Part shown: positions 35,086 through 50,134 of the stretch, in pieces | Layout: each line of letters starts with the position of its first letter | How positions within the stretch are numbered: the first letter of the stretch is position 1 | NCBI GenBank assembly: GCA_030062745.1 | Contig: CP099848.1 | Coordinates: 9,817,501 to 9,881,500 of the forward strand | DNA length: 64,000 nucleotides | Origin: Capitulum mitella | Taxonomy: Eukaryota > Arthropoda > Thecostraca > Pollicipedomorpha > Pollicipedidae | Direction: 5' to 3' | The notes under the pieces: model-generated | What the model was told of the DNA's origin: nothing | What the model saw: only the letters and a program-made list of their open reading frames with translations | Database searches by the model: none | Position numbers and translations under genes: made by a program

Positions 35086-36017
35086 CGCCCTTAAATCAGA
35101 CTACTTGAATCAAACTTATTAAAAGAAATCCCCTGTGGCAGTTCCTCCAGCCTTCCGGGCGGCTGAAATGTCAGCTGCATTACTGGTACGTGGTGGCGCT
35201 CTTTCCGTCGCGGCCAGAGGCGCGTGGCCTCGCATGTCGCCGCGGACAGCCAGATCCGGTGTCGCCGCCTTAACCCTTGGCCTCCTGCCCGGAGACGGCG
35301 GAACGAGCGCTGAGATTTGGTGACATTCGGTCACGTTATGAACACGTGAATGCCGTGCTCGCGTGCCCTAGCGTTGCCCGGCCGCTTCCGGCCAGCAGAA
35401 TGTCAGCTAGGACTCGCGGACGCGGACACCACGAGACCGGTCCGGGCTTTTCGCCCACATTGCTCTCGGCCCGAGTGGGAAAGTTGCGCGAAGTAAAGTT
35501 GCCAGACATTCCAGTTTGGCAGTACTGCCGGCAGATCGCTGTGTGCGATGGCGATGCATCGAAACAGAGGACCTTGGTGTTCTCATTAAATTTATATGTG
35601 ATGCCAAGGCCGAGTTGTGTGCGCTTAGCACGTGGCTATCTTCCGAAGTTACCATCGGTCCAGACGTTTCCATATGAACGTAACATCATTGGAGTACGAT
35701 AAAACGAAGATGAGGCAAAAGTCTTGTTTCATTTTTTGCCATGCTTCATGTGACGACGAGGCCTCTGACGAATCACGACGTGTCCCACACAACCTGTGAT
35801 CAGTCAACGGCCAGTGGTCTAGCGTTATCCAATTTCGTTTGTCCTTATTTATTTCTTACGCCCCTGAGGGAGAAATGCTTTATGTTAGGGTGCCGTGGTA
35901 CCCAGCAAAAGATTTCAAGGCTACAAAGTCACAAGAGCTTGATACGATTTCATGTCCCATGCAATTCACTGGCAGTGGACGGCACGTCGAATCATTCTCG
36001 AATTGTCCGCTTGATGA

Positions 36018-38214
<2,197 letters not shown>

Positions 38215-39750
38215 CATCCTATTCCGTGCTGGGGGAGCGCATATTCTGCCCCCCTCTCCAGTTTTTCGCTCGCCGTTCTTGGACTGTTGGGAACTCCTTC
38301 ACGAAACTTAGTGGCTAGTCCTTAATATATTTTTCACATGTTTTTTTATATAAAATTTCGGAGATATTTCTCTTCCAGAGGCGGCTCCAGGCTCCATTTT
38401 TTGGAGAGGGAAGAAGCATGTTTGAGGAATATGGCGCCTTCTGGAGATCACGCACTTCGATGTGGCGATGTGCTATTTTGATGTCCGTTGCAATGTCATG
38501 GGCAATTCAGATGACCAGAATGTATGTAACCTGCACATCTCAAAGTGGTTTTAAGAGAAATATTGTTCCATGTTGGATCCAGGAGCATGCAAAAGGGGCA
38601 TTTATATTTTCTTATTTGTAAGAATTTATGACTCATCGCATGAATAAAACAAAGCTGGCGTATGATAAGACAGATTTATCCTGCTTTATGTATTTAATTC
38701 GCCTACATATACCGCCAGGGGCGCTTCCAGACATCGATTTCCGGGAGCATATTTGGTCCAATAACATGTTGAGTGGGTTAGCAGACATTTGGATCTGTGT
38801 GGCTGATTTTATTAGCTCCACTTATATTACTGTCAAATGCCAAATGTTTCAGTGAAAATAAATATCACGGGCGGGCCAGGGTAGTGTAAAAGAGTATATT
38901 TGATTTCTTGTTATTTCTAGAGATTTATGACTCGATTTACGGAGTAGAACGCAGCTATCACAATGTAATTATTGACCCCTCTTTTTCTGGTACCTAGATC
39001 CACCTATGAGCACTTATAATGTGCACATATTGTGGCATGCAGCACATGTGCGATTTTTTTTCTTGACAAACATTATCTCACCAGATAAAGGATATTTGAT
39101 ACGAAACCTCACGTTTTCAGAAATAACCCTTTTTTATTTGTCTAGATTACACAGCTACAGCTATGATTCTACGAGTATTGCTTCAAAGTGTGATGCGCTT
39201 GTGATCTCAGAATAAGAACTTGCACTCAGAAAGGAACGCAGAATGCACGATACAAAATGGTATTCATAATATGTTTGAACATGCTAGGAAACTACCGGTA
39301 GTCCACCGCGTAGAAAGTTACCTCACTTTTTCTGATAACTGGATCCGCCTTGGGGCATTGGTCATACGTATGCAGTTCGGCATGCGACACACATGAAAAT
39401 GTTTCCCGAACACAAATAAGGTTGTTAGAATTCAAATGTGTTGTGGAATTAATTCACATTTCCCAAAACCGTGTACTTCTTTTTATGTGTCCTGGATACG
39501 CCTATGTGTTTTAAAAATCGACCTCTTCCTAACATATGTGACACACCTATCATTGGTTGGTAGAATGGCATAAAGAAGAATAAAATCGGTCCTAAAGTGT
39601 GATCAGAAAGCTCTAAATGTGATCAGATCGTGTAAATAAACTCCTACCAATATCCTCATTTTACCCCCTTATCCCTCCTTTTCAACATTTTTAACCTTTC
39701 GTCTTCTGAAACGTAGTTCTCAGTATCGGCTAACGAACGCCCTTGCCGCT
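38215..39750 (+). mobile_element. Probable relative of TTAA elements A and B, boundaries uncertain
   Basis: The left part has a G-run/C-run hairpin (38230-38254) followed by CTTCACGAAACTT, like element B. The right part (39660-39720) has CCCTTATCC-CC-TTTTCA and TGTAGTT-like text resembling the right interior of element B. Clear TTAA borders were not found. Interior ORFs (38418-38621, 38628-38855, 39006-39215) have no recognised domain. Confidence 0.4.
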
Positions 39751-40217
39751 AGAGAATCGGACCAATACTTTTCGAGCAGAATCTCCCCAGCGCGGGAACG
39801 TGCGTAGCGGGCAGGAGCACGGAACAGGGCTATTGGTCCGATTTCCTAACGGAAAATGACGACTGATAGCCTGAAGCGAGATCTGTATTTCTTAAAAAGA
39901 AAAGTTGAAATCTTGGAAAAGGGGTCCGAATGAAGGGATAATTAAGGGTTTACGTATACAAGCTTTCTGACCAGATTTTAAGACCAATTTTGTTCTGCTT
40001 CCTGTCATGCTTCTTACAATTGATAGGTCTATCACATACGTAAGGATGAGGGTGGTTTTCAGAATTCCATAGAAGTATCCATGGCACATAGAAAGGTACA
40101 CGTTTTTGGACATGTAAATTCACTCTGTAACATATTTTGAGGCTGTCGAGCTTATTTGTATTCGGAAAACATTGCCATTTGTGTTATATACATATACATA
40201 ATGCGTATAATATATAC

Positions 40218-40248
<31 letters not shown>

Positions 40249-41629
40249 TATAGACATCATCTTCTACTGTTGGCCAGAACGCTCATTTGCCGGCAATAAT
40301 TCTGAAGAAAAAATTTTGGATTTTGGGCTAATCCAGATACTGCTTGACAGTTTCGGACAGACATCCAATATTACCGACAGCAGCCCGCCACTCCGGCTCC
40401 TACAGCCGACTTGCCGCGTCACAGTTGCTGCTCTGTCAGGCCCGGAGGTGCGCTCAACTACACGGGGCTAACACGGGGCGAAAAGTGTGACAAATCGAGG
40501 GTCTTTTTTAAAAAGAACCACTGTGATGACGCGATTGAGTATCAAGCCGGTCAGCTATTCACACACCGCTATCTATTGGCAATGGCGAAATGACTGCTGG
40601 TGTGGTGAGGTATGCTTTGTAGTCTGAGAAAACAACTGACAGAAGCAGTGAGGTGTACGCATGGGGAATAAAAAAGGATTCCGAGTAGACTGGCCTCATC
40701 AGAATTTCTGAACAGCGGTCGGAATGGCTGACGATAACGTTATGATTACGAACTGGGAAGCCAAGGACGTCAATCACGCTTGTTGAATCGGCAGTCGGAC
40801 CCCTGCTGCTTGCTCCTACATCGGCGATTGGGTATAAACTATGCGATATTGGTTTTAATGGGCAGAGAATACGTCATAACTCAATCTGAGACCATGTCTG
40901 TCTGATATGGTCTTATAGGTTGCAGTAATACGGCACTTCAAGGTGAGCTGCATGGCCGTGGACCAGTCGACAGGCTGCCACCGCTACCCACGCTGTAACC
41001 GCGTTTGGATTTACAGTTACGTTGTCATGAATTTGATACATTGAGGAAACAGCATGCATCAGGTTGAGGCACCAATCTTCTGCATCTGGGTTATAGTTTG
41101 CGATATTTAGCACCATTTACCTGTTTTGTACGGCGGCCGACTGGCCGCCAAATTCTCATTGGCGTCATGGCGGTCGCTGCAGTCAAATTGTCGTTGTCAC
41201 GCGTTTTCGGACCGGAGCGTTCACCTGGTTTAGACAGCCTTGCGTCAGGCGCCGGTTTTCGGCGTGCCGCGTCACAGCGCCTGATGTCACTTGTGTACCT
41301 GCCTGACTTCTGCGGGGGAATTCGTATCGTTACATTTTTTGTCAATACCCAACCCTTTAGCTAATTACGCAAGAAATATGAAGCGTCAGTAAGCATCAAT
41401 TACTTATCAGGTGCCTAAACCTATAGCTAATTACGCTTGGTAGTTAGGGAAGTTTTTGTATTGATACTGCAAAGTCAAGCTCTGTGTTGTCATGTAACCA
41501 CATTTATTGCATTAATAATTGCCAAAAATCGGTTTTAAGGCAGTTGCTATCCTGCCACTTCTTTCGTGTTCCCGTGCTTTTGAACCATAAAATTATATAT
41601 ATTCTAACAGCATGGAAGGCTTCACGGGT
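39751..41629. other. STK32 intron, no gene recognised
   Basis: Contains an (ATGT)n microsatellite at 40219-40250 and a possible inverted SINE-like fragment at 40785-40840. Confidence 0.55.
40219..40250. repeat. (ATGT)n microsatellite
   Basis: Seven to eight tandem TATG/ATGT units. Confidence 0.9.
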
Positions 41630-42560
41630 CCAAGAGGAGGGGGAGGGAGGGAGGGAGCCTCCTAGGTGTTGGGGCTTCCTTGACATTGGGGCTACTCTTA
41701 CTTTCGGGGGCGTCCAGCAGCGCTCGGCAGGGGACTTTTTGTGCTCACCTAGCGTCCTGTGGTGTTCAAAAAACTTCCTAGGGCATGTGGTGGGCCCCTG
41801 TCAGGATCCAGAGGTCTCCACTGACCCTCAGGGGGCCTCCTGTGGCATTCTGGGGGAGGGGTTCCTGAGGCCATCGGGAACCTCTCGTGGCGCTGCGGCG
41901 GCCTCTTGTTCCGCTGCAAGGTCATCTAGGTACCAACAGGGGTCCCTGTCATGTCACAGGGGCTTTTGGGGTGTTCAGAGAAACCTCCTAGAGTATGCGT
42001 TGACCTTCACCGGGCTCAGAAGCCTCCTGTAGCGTTCGAGGGTCCTCCTTATACCATCGTGAGCCTTCCCAAACCGCTCAGAGGGAGGCGGCTGTCCTCT
42101 TCCCACCCGCCTTCGGTATGCCACTCCCCGTGACGGGGAGGGGATTCCTTGTTATGGGAAAACTTCCCATGGCAGTGAGGGGGCCTCCTTTGGCAATGAA
42201 ATTGCCGTTCTGGCGATTAGCGTCTCACTATGACGAAAAAGAGCCTCCTGTAGTAATAACTCCGGTATTTGCGGCGCCGAACTGGCCTCCTGTGATGGGA
42301 AAAGACCTCCTGTGTTGGTAGTTGGTCTCTTGTGGCGATGACAGACATTTCTTTGATGGTGAGGAGCCTCCTGTAACGCTGTAGATCCCTCCTCGGGGGT
42401 TAAGGGCCTCCTATGGCTATGGAATGGTCTGATGTGGCAATATAGGCTATAAAGGTGAAGGGTTTTCTGTCGGGGGAGCGGCACCTCTAGAGTCTGACGG
42501 CGAGTAAGCCTCCTGGTAAGGCAAGAGGCCTTCTCGTGCTAAACAAGGGCCCTGGGGATG
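41630..42560. repeat. Degenerate minisatellite with GGCCTCCTGTGGC core
   Basis: GCCTCCTGTGGC and variants (GCCTCCTGTAAC, GACCTCCTGTGTT, GCCTCCTTTGGC) recur every 25-60 bp together with GATGAGG-type spacers. The ORFs here (41484-42032 plus, 42152-42484 minus) are by-products of the repeat. Confidence 0.75.
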
Positions 42561-42978
42561 TGAGGGCATTGAGGTATAAACTGCAAATAACTTGCCCTGT
42601 TAATGCCCGTCACTGCCCGATATTACCAGAAATGTGGTTATTTGAGACGTGCCACAAAAGTTGACGAGGAAGATTATTAGTGGGTATTTAAAGCCTTTTA
42701 TGTGCTGTAAGAAACATGTCAGCTGAGCTTAAAAAAGACAGTTCCAGTCACGCCTACTTGTAGATTATTTCATGACATTGCCTATGGCAGTTATATGTGT
42801 TATGTGATGTGTGTAGTTTGTTGCTTGATATTTTTTAGTTGTCATAAAACACTATAGGAATTGCCCCTCTTTCAGAATGGAGTGGGCTAAATCCATCGAA
42901 AACCATGCATTTGGCGGAGGTTATGTTGTTCAACCCTCGGCTTGGCCTTGCCAGTCGTGTATGCAAAACGATATCCCT

Positions 42979-43014
<36 letters not shown>

Positions 43015-43432
43015 TGCGACAAGCGTATATATATATATAAATATACACATATATGCACATATATATCCCAGTGCCATGTTCTTGTATTTCCTTTGCAGCT
43101 TTGACTGCTTATTTTGAGTTAAGTGTATGTCAATCGTAACAGAAAATTCGGCAGTTGGACTTCCCAACTTGGCACATTGAATCGGTTTCCATTTTATGTC
43201 ATTGGAAAGCCCTGTCATCTTCCTAGAAAGCACTTTCCATCGTCTTTTCGGCAAAAAATTGGTGAATCGTGAAATTCCACATAGAAAAATGCTTTTAAGC
43301 TCCCGTGTTAAGTCCAAGGTTTTGTCAGTGCGCGCGCCACATGGAGTCTTCGTAGAGCACCTCCACTCCGGAGACAGACGGCGCCCCTGGTTTAACCGTC
43401 GCACGTCGCCGAGGGTTTGGGGACTATCCTGA
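42561..43432. other. STK32 intron with TA microsatellite, no gene recognised
   Basis: (TA)n at 42981-43011 and a broken TA tract to about 43066. Near 43197 is the phrase CATTGGAAAGCCC, also found in the TTAA-element family at 8958 and 3874. The long minus ORF 42835-43680 passes through the microsatellite and is not credible as a gene. Confidence 0.5.
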
Positions 43433-43891
43433 GTGTTCACGGTTTGCTGGTGCAACGCGGCAGCCTCCCTTGCTGCGGGACATTGCAGGCGGCGCGTCGG
43501 CCACGGCCAACAGTGGTGGCAGGGCAGAACTCGACGGAGACGCAACTTTCGGCGAAACTTTAAATTGGTTCGCCCCGTCAGAGCAGGGTGCTTGGGCGGA
43601 CTGGAAGGCCTGATTGCCGCTGGCCGGGGGCGTCGGCTCTGCTGCCTTGTTTTGCCAGCCGGCCGGACTGAATGCAGCACGATGTCCTCCGCTCAGTTTG
43701 ACGAAGTCAGAGCGGAGTTTCGGGAGACGCTCGCGTTCAGCTACGGGTCTGACGTGCTGAGCGTCATGGATCCGAAGATGTTTGATTGTCGTCCTGGCAT
43801 GCAACGAACGAGCGGGAACCGTGCGCAAAGAAACTTAGCCGGGATGTTCTTCACCCGTGCACTCCCGGGTGTCCGAATCACCCTTCGCTAA
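43433..43891 (+). CDS. Uncharacterised ORF in GC-rich block, possibly an exon
   Basis: A 152-codon plus-strand ORF. The second half, from an internal Met near 43682, reads MSSAQFDEVRAEFRETLAFS and then GSDVLSVMDPKMFDCRPGM, which has protein-like, helix-prone composition. The first half is Arg/Gly-rich and may be untranslated or chance. The minus strand is also open (43424-43828). No family is recognised. A G-run/C-run hairpin element begins at its end (43894). It might be a first exon of a nested gene or part of a transposon. Confidence 0.25.
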   Translation: MFTVCWCNAAASLAAGHCRRRVGHGQQWWQGRTRRRRNFRRNFKLVRPVRAGCLGGLEGLIAAGRGRRLCCLVLPAGRTECSTMSSAQFDEVRAEFRETLAFSYGSDVLSVMDPKMFDCRPGMQRTSGNRAQRNLAGMFFTRALPGVRITLR

Positions 43892-45029
43892 CTGGGGGGG
43901 GTCCTCGAGAACCCCCCATGATCTTAAGAAGTAAGTGAGCTACGGAGATAAGAGTGAAACCAACCAAAAGCTCGTAAAATTTATGCAGAATCCACGCACG
44001 TTTATTGTGTGAATTAGTAGTTCAGGGTCAAGAGGTCAAACAAGATCATGTCATGACGTGCAAACTCTGTGGGTAATAAAAGCGAATAACGCGGTCCCAT
44101 GAACTGATATTGGGTACGGTGCAGACCAAAAGGGCCAAAAGCGTGTTTTCATTGTCAAAAAGTTATTTGTTACTCCTCAGGTCACGTGATGTCAGATCAA
44201 CAGCCGTTGGAATATCATACTGATTTGTATGATATTTGTATGATTTGGCACGCAGGTAAAGCTGCTTCAGGCATATGTCTTGGATTTATCATTACAGATG
44301 TTTGGTCATATATGGCACATTTCGTCAGAAAAAGACTAATATATGTCATCGGAAGTCATATTAGGTCGATTAAGGTCAGACCATACAATATTGGTATCTT
44401 GTGACTGGGTAAAGGTGAGAATATCAAAAACCATTGGATCACTAAAACCATGCCAATGTGGACTTGAATGGCATGAAAGTCAAGAACAGGTCAAGTCAGG
44501 TTAGGTCAGGACGATAGCAGGCAAAATGCATTTGTTTTGTTCGGAAAATCACGGTACCTCAGAACAATGCGAAGTATTGAAAAAAACGCCTCAGGTCATG
44601 AACAGTCTGGCATCACTAACACAAACACCCTCACGGTCAGTACGTTCATGCAAGGTCATCCTGGGTCAAATTGATAATTGTTTACATCTCAGGAACGACT
44701 TAAAGTAAACATGTGGAACCAACTCTGTGCATTGTCCTAAAACATTTCATGAAAGTCTGCGGCGCCTCAGGCGATAAGTGACCTTTGCAATGATATCGGG
44801 TCATGTCAGGCCACATGAGGTCATGTCATTTCAAATACTTTATGTACACTACTCATACCTTACCAGAAGTGAACAGTAAATGCATTTCAGATCCATTTGG
44901 TCGTATATTTGATTTTGTAGCCAACTGGCTACACCTTAGCCCGCTGACCTCTCGAAAACGTTTAAAAGTGGACGTCGCTGTCTTCAGATCGTCTGCGGGC
45001 CCAGACAAGTAGGTCTCGCCTTCCAAGTG
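43892..45029. other. AGGTCA-rich repeat sequence
   Basis: Begins with a G-run/C-run hairpin (43894-43917). Motifs such as AGAGGTCAAAC, GTCAGGTTAGGTCAGG and GAGGTCATGTCA are frequent. It may be the outer part of the element whose palindromic core follows. Confidence 0.5.
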
Positions 45030-46935
45030 CAATGCGTTTAGTGATCCGTTCTATTTTACAAATGGGCCATTCATTTCACGTCAGACTGCACTAGATTCAA
45101 CCCGGCCCTTTTGGAGTTTGATGGAATTTGGTACGATTATATTCACCATCGAAATATTGCCAGCCATAAATTTCCAGCCTTTCGTAACCTCCGAGGGCAA
45201 AGTTACAGGTCACGAAAGATCACTGATTTTTCCAGACATTGCGTGGTTCAAATGCCCATTACTCGGTGATAGATTGTCACAGAAAGGTGCGATTAGCGCC
45301 AGGCGAAAGCGAAATGTTCCAGCTTTCATAAATATGTTCACGCTTTCGGTGACCTCAGGATGACCTTAGACCTGACTAGGTCACATGAGACATTTTCGGT
45401 TTGAATTTTGTTTGCCCACCGTGATCTTCGCTAAAATGTGATACAGTATGTCCCCAAGTATCTAGAATGAGGGTGGCAAGAATTAAAATCGGAAATGGGA
45501 AATGGGAATCTCTGAAATATTTCGAGTTAGCGTTACCAAGTGGCAGTTGAGGAATATGCACCGAGGCCATTTGATGAATATTGATTCATTTCGTGTTTTT
45601 CTTTTGTCCATTTGTTCTACAGTTGGTGTGCACAATGTCCTGCGTACCTGCTGTACGTCAGCTTGGTTTTAAATTGCTTGACACGAAAGGTCAAAGGTCA
45701 TGGCATCACCAATCGACCTTTCCATTCACATCCGACGTACTAGTTCTTCAAATTTCCACGGAAGTGACTTTATCGGGCGTTATTAGGCCTGTAAGCCAAC
45801 TTAAACTATCTTAGTCGAGCTTCTTGGCCTTTTGAAGGTCAGCCGAGGTCATTGGCATCGGTTGGCTCTGGATAGCCTATTCGGATCATACGTAGATTTC
45901 TGAGACCCTGATTTCAAATTTCACTCCCGTTTTGCACGCATCGAATCAGTTATGTTCATTCCATATCCGCTAGAGGTCGTTGGCTTATATGTCCTTCCAG
46001 CCTGTACATGTTTTGACCTAATTTAGCCTGCTCAGTTGACCGGAGGGTAAGTTGTAGGATTCCAAGGGTCTAAATAGGCATCATGGTCTTTGCGTGAATA
46101 ATACATGTGAGATTCGGAATCACTGCCCTAAACAAGCTATGAAAGGTCTGAGGCAAACAGGTTGTCGAAGGTCAGTCGAAGCCAATGGCCTCGGTTGACG
46201 TTCAAAAGACGCCGATGCTCGGCCAAGATTGCCTCAGTTTGCTTAAAGACCTAACAGCATCCGATAGATTCACTTCCGTGGGGATGTGAAGAACGGGTAA
46301 GTCAGATGTGAATGGCAGAGATTGATTGGTGGGGTGTCATGACCTGCGATCTTTCTGGTCAAGCAATTCAAAACTAAGCTGATGTGTAGTAGGCACGCAG
46401 AACATTGTGTACACCAAACTGTAGAACAATTGGACAAGCGAAAATCACGAAATCAAACAGTATTCGTGAAATAGCCTCATGCCATATTTATCAAGCGTCA
46501 CTTGGCAACACTAGTCAACACGGGGATGTACTGTGCTACATTTGTTTGTGAAGATCACAGTGGGCAATCGTTGCTCAGACCGAAAGTGTTCCATGTGACG
46601 TAGTCATGTCAAGATCATCCTGAGATCACCGAATAAAATGAACCTGTTTATGAAAACTGGAACATCTATCGTTTGAATCGCGCTAACCGCACCTTTCTGT
46701 GACAATACACCACCGAGTTATGGGCATTTGACTCATGCGATGCCTGTAAAAATTCGTGACTTTTTATGACTTGTAAGTTTGACTTAAGAGGTCACCTAGG
46801 CTAACAATTTATGGCTGGCCATTGTTTATAGTCACTATCAGCGCACCTAATATCATCAAAATTGAAAGGGGTCGGGTCAGTTCGTGTGCGCTTTGACGTG
46901 GAATGACCCAAACGCTTTACCACTTATCCGGGACT
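45030..46935. mobile_element. Ancient long palindrome (about 0.9 kb arms), AGGTCA-rich
   Basis: The left side (45030-46000) and right side (46000-46935) are diverged reverse complements. Paired landmarks, left with right-reverse-complement, include CCAGCCATAAAT at 45163 with the same text from about 46814; ATTGTCACAGAAAGGTGCG at 45274; GACCTCAGGATGACCTT at 45351 with GATCTCAGGATGATCTT from 46627; GTTCTACAGTTGGTGTGCAC at 45615; and CACGGAAGTGA at 45758. The centre is near 46000. Divergence is roughly a fifth to a quarter of positions by eye. No credible ORF. Likely a very old fold-back or inverted duplication. Confidence 0.8.
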
Positions 46936-47989
46936 TCAAGTTTCGTATGCACGTAATCTCATGACATTTGTATCCTTGTTACTGAGCTATTTCAGGCGTG
47001 ATGAAGTGACTATTGTTAGCGGAACATGCGGACTTTGCTAAGTATTAAATTCATGCCCGTTTCTGGTCCTGTCCCCATGAGCCGTGTCGGTATCGCATTC
47101 AGAAGCATTTACCTGGAAAGCCTGACATCCCACAGCGACCTCATTATGGGCTGAACCGTTCTCGACATCTCCCGTGACAGTCAAAAGCCTGTGACATTGA
47201 ACGTATTTGTAACCAGTGGTGCAGACAAGCAGTGGTCAGGTTCTCCGATTCCGACCGCTTTCTTTAGCCCGCCGCAGTCTGGGCTCCACCCATAGATTCA
47301 TATCAGCGTCTAGGACCTTCAACCATCCTTCGGGAATGACGTATGAGTGAGTGAGTGGGGAATGAGGTGAGGGTGGTGTCGCTGACGCCCGGGCATAGTC
47401 ATCCTCGTGACGGTGCTGGCTCCCGACATTTGATTGGTGCTGAACATGGTGACACCTTACATCAACCTTATGGGGATGGGGATGGTTGGGATGGCTTGTC
47501 GTTTACATACGCTTTTAATTAGGGAAATCTCAATCATGTTAAAAATAAACACATCAGTGAACATGACAGGATGTTGCGGGCATTTCCGTCCCATCCATTC
47601 CATTTCTGGCCCATTCCCAAATGCTTTAAGGGGTTTTGCTTTTTATATGTTTTTTTTTTGATAAACCATGCTTTTAACACGCGCACTGAAAGGGAACTCT
47701 TTTTGTTCCCCCACCTGTTTTTCCTGCAAATCTCGAGAACAGATCGGAGTTAGATGCTACTTCTTTGAGACGTTTATGGCAGTTGAATAACTCGGCGATT
47801 GAGAGGAAAAAATCGAAAATGGGCCGAAAATGTTTGAATTTTGAAGCAAAATAACGTTTGTTTAACGAAAATAACGTTTGCCGTTACAAATGGAAACTTT
47901 AAGAAAGGACTGGCGTTCTACGTAAGATTACCGCTTGAACGCAGTCAGGCGACGTCATTCGGGCATAAATGATGGATGTACGAAGACCA
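46936..47989. other. STK32 intron, no gene recognised
   Basis: Short ORFs only. Direct repeat AAAATAACGTTTG occurs twice near 47850-47880. Confidence 0.5.
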
Positions 47990-48460
47990 AAGCCAGGATC
48001 AGTAAGGTTCAAAGTCATCAAAGGTCAAGGTCAACCAGCTTGTGACCTGATCAAGATTTGCTTTGCAACATGTCGGTTTGTATGAAATATGCCTTCAGAG
48101 ACCCTAATAAAAACACATGTGCGCACACTGATACGCTTATACCAGGGTCAGTGTGATATTACCAGGGTCAGTGAATGTCACTGTCATCAAAGGTCGAGGT
48201 CAGATATCTTGTGACCTGGTCCGGATTTGCTTTGCGACTTGTCAACTTGTATGGAATATGCATTCAAAGACCCTAATAAAAATACGTGTGCGCACATGGA
48301 TACGCTTATACATAACAGGAAGTGCAGGTCAAGGTCATCACAGGTTAAGGGTAACTATATTGTGACCTGGTCCGGATTTGCTTCGCAATATGTCGATTTG
48401 TATGAAGTATACATTCAAAGACCCTATTAAAAACACGTTTGACACATTGATACTCATATG
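47990..48460 (+). repeat. Three-copy tandem repeat, 151-169 bp period
   Basis: GTGACCTG appears at 48042, 48211 and 48362. It is followed each time by a GGATTTGCTT-like phrase, GTATG-AATATGC and GACCCTAATAAAAA-CACGTG. Copies 1 and 3 contain TCAAGGTCA (48025-48033, 48329-48337). Copy 2 has GGTCGAGGTCA at that place. Confidence 0.9.
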
Positions 48461-48479
48461 CATTTACCAGACTTGTGCT

Positions 48480-48635
48480 TGATTCCGCTTGACTGGAATT
48501 GACTCCAACTCAATAACAAAGCACATGACTCCGAATCCGAATCCAGTTCCAAGCAACCAATTAGAAATGGAATCGATTCCGAATCCAGTCCCAATGTGGC
48601 TAAAACTGTCTGATTCCGAATCCGAATCCGATTCA
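48480..48635. repeat. GATTCCGAATCC-rich degenerate simple repeat
   Basis: CCGAATCCGAATCC and GATTCCGAATCC phrases recur. A similar patch lies at 51118-51285. Overlapping ORFs (48454-48696 minus, 48464-48664 minus) encode only Ser/Asp/Glu/Gly-rich repeats. Confidence 0.7.
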
Positions 48636-50134
48636 TACAGACAATGTAAATACAGTATAACCATAATATAATACAGACCAGTGTAATCAATAACAAATTA
48701 CGCTTTCATATATATATGTATATGTATATATATATATGTATATATATACATCCAGGTACACGTATATCAGTAAGATATTAATAATCAGGCAGGTAAACCT
48801 ACTGCTACCAGGGGTCAATTTAAATTCCTTGGGAGCAGCCATGGCCTCCCAATGTGGATCTGCCCCCTCCCGGTGTATTAGGCAGGCCCCCTCCCCAATA
48901 TTTTCTGTCGTCTTTAAAGAGGGGAAGAAAGCTTTTAAGATGGTAAATGATAACCAAGTATTAAAAATGAAAATTAATGCCGATCAGACTAAGGCGGCTA
49001 AATCCGTTGACAAACTCATTCGGGGGAACGTTTGGTAGTTAGACTCTTGCTCTTCCTCCCCATTGTAGCGTTACACCCGTTCCGCTCTCCGTCCGGTCTG
49101 CTGTAGTTGTCCGAATGCTGATGATCGTCTTGTTGTTTGTGGTCGAGAGAGAGCAGAGCAGAGCAGAGTGGTGTCGGCGATGGCGGGCCGGCTAGCAAAT
49201 CCAGAATCCATGACGGGGTCTGGGGGTTACGAGTTTTATACCTGGCCCGGGTGTGACGTAGAAGTGTGACGCGATGGTGAAGAAGTAAGTGACGTGTTGT
49301 GTGGTGGCGAGTTGTGATTGGCTGAGTCCGATGGAAGGTTCTAGAAGCTTTTGGGGATGAGGCTGGGGTGTGAGCGCGTGACCGGTGCGTGGTTGGTCGT
49401 CTGGCACGTGTCTCTGTGCGGGCCTTGTGTCAACTTGCAAAAAGATAAACGGCTGGCTGGCCTGGGAGTGGTGAGGCAAACATGTATGATTAATTGCTCT
49501 GCTTCGGCGGTAGCAGCGTCAGAAATGCGGTCACAGCAACAGAATCACGCAGGCTCATCTCGCGGGCGCAGCGACGAAATCAATGTCTTCTCGCGGACAC
49601 AGCGACGAATTCGTGCAGTACAATTGCTACAATATCTCGCGGGCTACAATATCTCGCGGCGGTCAATATCTCCTTGCGGGCGCAGCGGCAAGCTCATTGC
49701 TACACCATCCGCCCCCCCCCCAAATTATTTAAACAAAACGTTGTCCCTGACTGCAGTTACCTAAACTATAAATTTACATCACGACCATTCAAGCTTCTCA
49801 GTTGTGTCATGCTCTTTGTCCGTTACTTGTCTCACCTCACGCAGGATGGACGGATAAACATTATCACACTTGGCATGTACCCAACAATATTCAGCTCTGG
49901 CTAATTAACCTAGGCTCAGCAGCTCTGCCAGTCTCTCGCGAGTCGTACTCATGTGCCACATTATCAACCATTGCCTAGCGTCACTAAAGCAAATACTACC
50001 CGAAGCGAAAGTTCACCACTGTGCAGTAGCTAGGCTAACTGATTGTCGAGCAGTGCCTGCCCTGATCCTAGTTGCAGAAACGATGCGGGCGGGGGGCAGC
50101 ACCTGCTTTTCGTTAATGTTTAACACTTACCACC
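48636..50134. other. STK32 intron, no gene recognised
   Basis: TA-rich tract at 48707-48760. GC-rich ORFs at 49351-49904 have no recognised domain. Near 49610-49690 the phrase ATCTCGCGGGC(G/T) recurs several times. Confidence 0.5.

Noticed and set aside
41484-42032. 182-codon plus-strand ORF
   Set aside because: Most of it lies in the GGCCTCCTGTGGC minisatellite.
42835-43680. 281-codon minus-strand ORF, the longest in the window
   Set aside because: It runs through a TA microsatellite and dispersed repeat sequence and shows no domain or splice support.
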